Assembly (NCBI GenBank): GCA_964345365.1
Contig: CAYFQR010000050.1
Span: 1 to 6,039, forward strand
Direction of reading: 5' to 3'
Length of the DNA stretch: 6,039 nt
Source: RUG754 sp964345365
Lineage (GTDB): Bacteria; Bacillota; Clostridia; Peptostreptococcales; Anaerovoracaceae
Both the position numbers and the translations under genes were made by a program. The number at the start of each line of letters is the position of its first letter. Within the stretch, counting starts at the first letter, position 1. Positions 5,969-6,039 of this stretch are shown in pieces. Under the pieces are notes generated by a model, which worked only from the letters and a program-made list of their open reading frames with translations, was not told the origin of the DNA and searched no databases.

Positions 5969-6039
5969 GGAGAAGTATCGAAGTGGTCATAACGAGCTCG
6001 ACTCGAAATCGAGTTGTCCGCAAGGGCACGTGGGTTCGA
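5969..6039 (+). tRNA. tRNA-Ser(CGA), 3' end cut by the window edge
   Basis: The acceptor 5' strand GGAGAAG (5969-5975) is typical of bacterial serine tRNAs. It is followed by a D arm (stem TCG/CGA, 5978-5980 with 5993-5995), and the anticodon stem CTCGA/TCGAG (5997-6001 with 6009-6013) enclosing the loop CTCGAAA. The anticodon CGA (6004-6006) reads UCG serine codons. A long variable arm with stem TGTCC/GGGCA and loop GCAA confirms the class II serine type. The T arm begins GTGGGTTCGA, and the sequence ends there, so the 3' half of the T arm, the acceptor 3' strand and any encoded CCA are missing from view. Confidence 0.95.

Overview
The window looks like a piece of chromosome from a low- to mid-GC Gram-positive anaerobe, probably of the class Clostridia. 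The evidence is strong GGAGG-type ribosome binding sites, AT-rich intergenic DNA with clean TTGACA/TATAAT-type promoters, and the type of proteins encoded. This lineage call is an inference from protein resemblance and cannot be narrowed to a genus here.

Layout: bases 1-3984 hold a two-gene unit read leftwards: typA (BipA-type translational GTPase, 2077-3984), then pyc (pyruvate carboxylase, N-terminal 683 codons, running off the left edge). Their spacing is 25 nt. The region 3985-4395 is a divergent regulatory region with one promoter firing left into typA and one firing right. The rightward transcript first encodes a 19-residue leader peptide with six consecutive tyrosine codons (4205-4264). 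It then carries a chain of mutually exclusive RNA pairings ending in an intrinsic terminator (4342-4370), and only then the ribosome binding site and start of a PLP-dependent beta-eliminating lyase of the tyrosine phenol-lyase/tryptophanase family (4396-5844). After the lyase come a 20-nt-period direct repeat, a promoter-like sequence, a strong hairpin and the 5' part of a tRNA-Ser(CGA), cut by the right edge.

How the parts fit: the lyase family splits tyrosine (or tryptophan) into phenol (or indole), pyruvate and ammonia. The Tyr-rich leader indicates that its expression is coupled to translation of tyrosine codons, by transcription attenuation. This is a ribosome-mediated attenuator, not a T-box, which would be the usual tyrosine sensor in Gram-positive bacteria. 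The neighbouring pyruvate carboxylase could feed the pyruvate formed into oxaloacetate, but this metabolic link is only suggested by proximity.

The most noteworthy items are the tyrosine attenuator with a five-segment pairing chain whose regulatory sign is not obvious, and the lyase itself, which keeps the phenol-side residues of tyrosine phenol-lyase but has lost an otherwise conserved PLP-contacting arginine.
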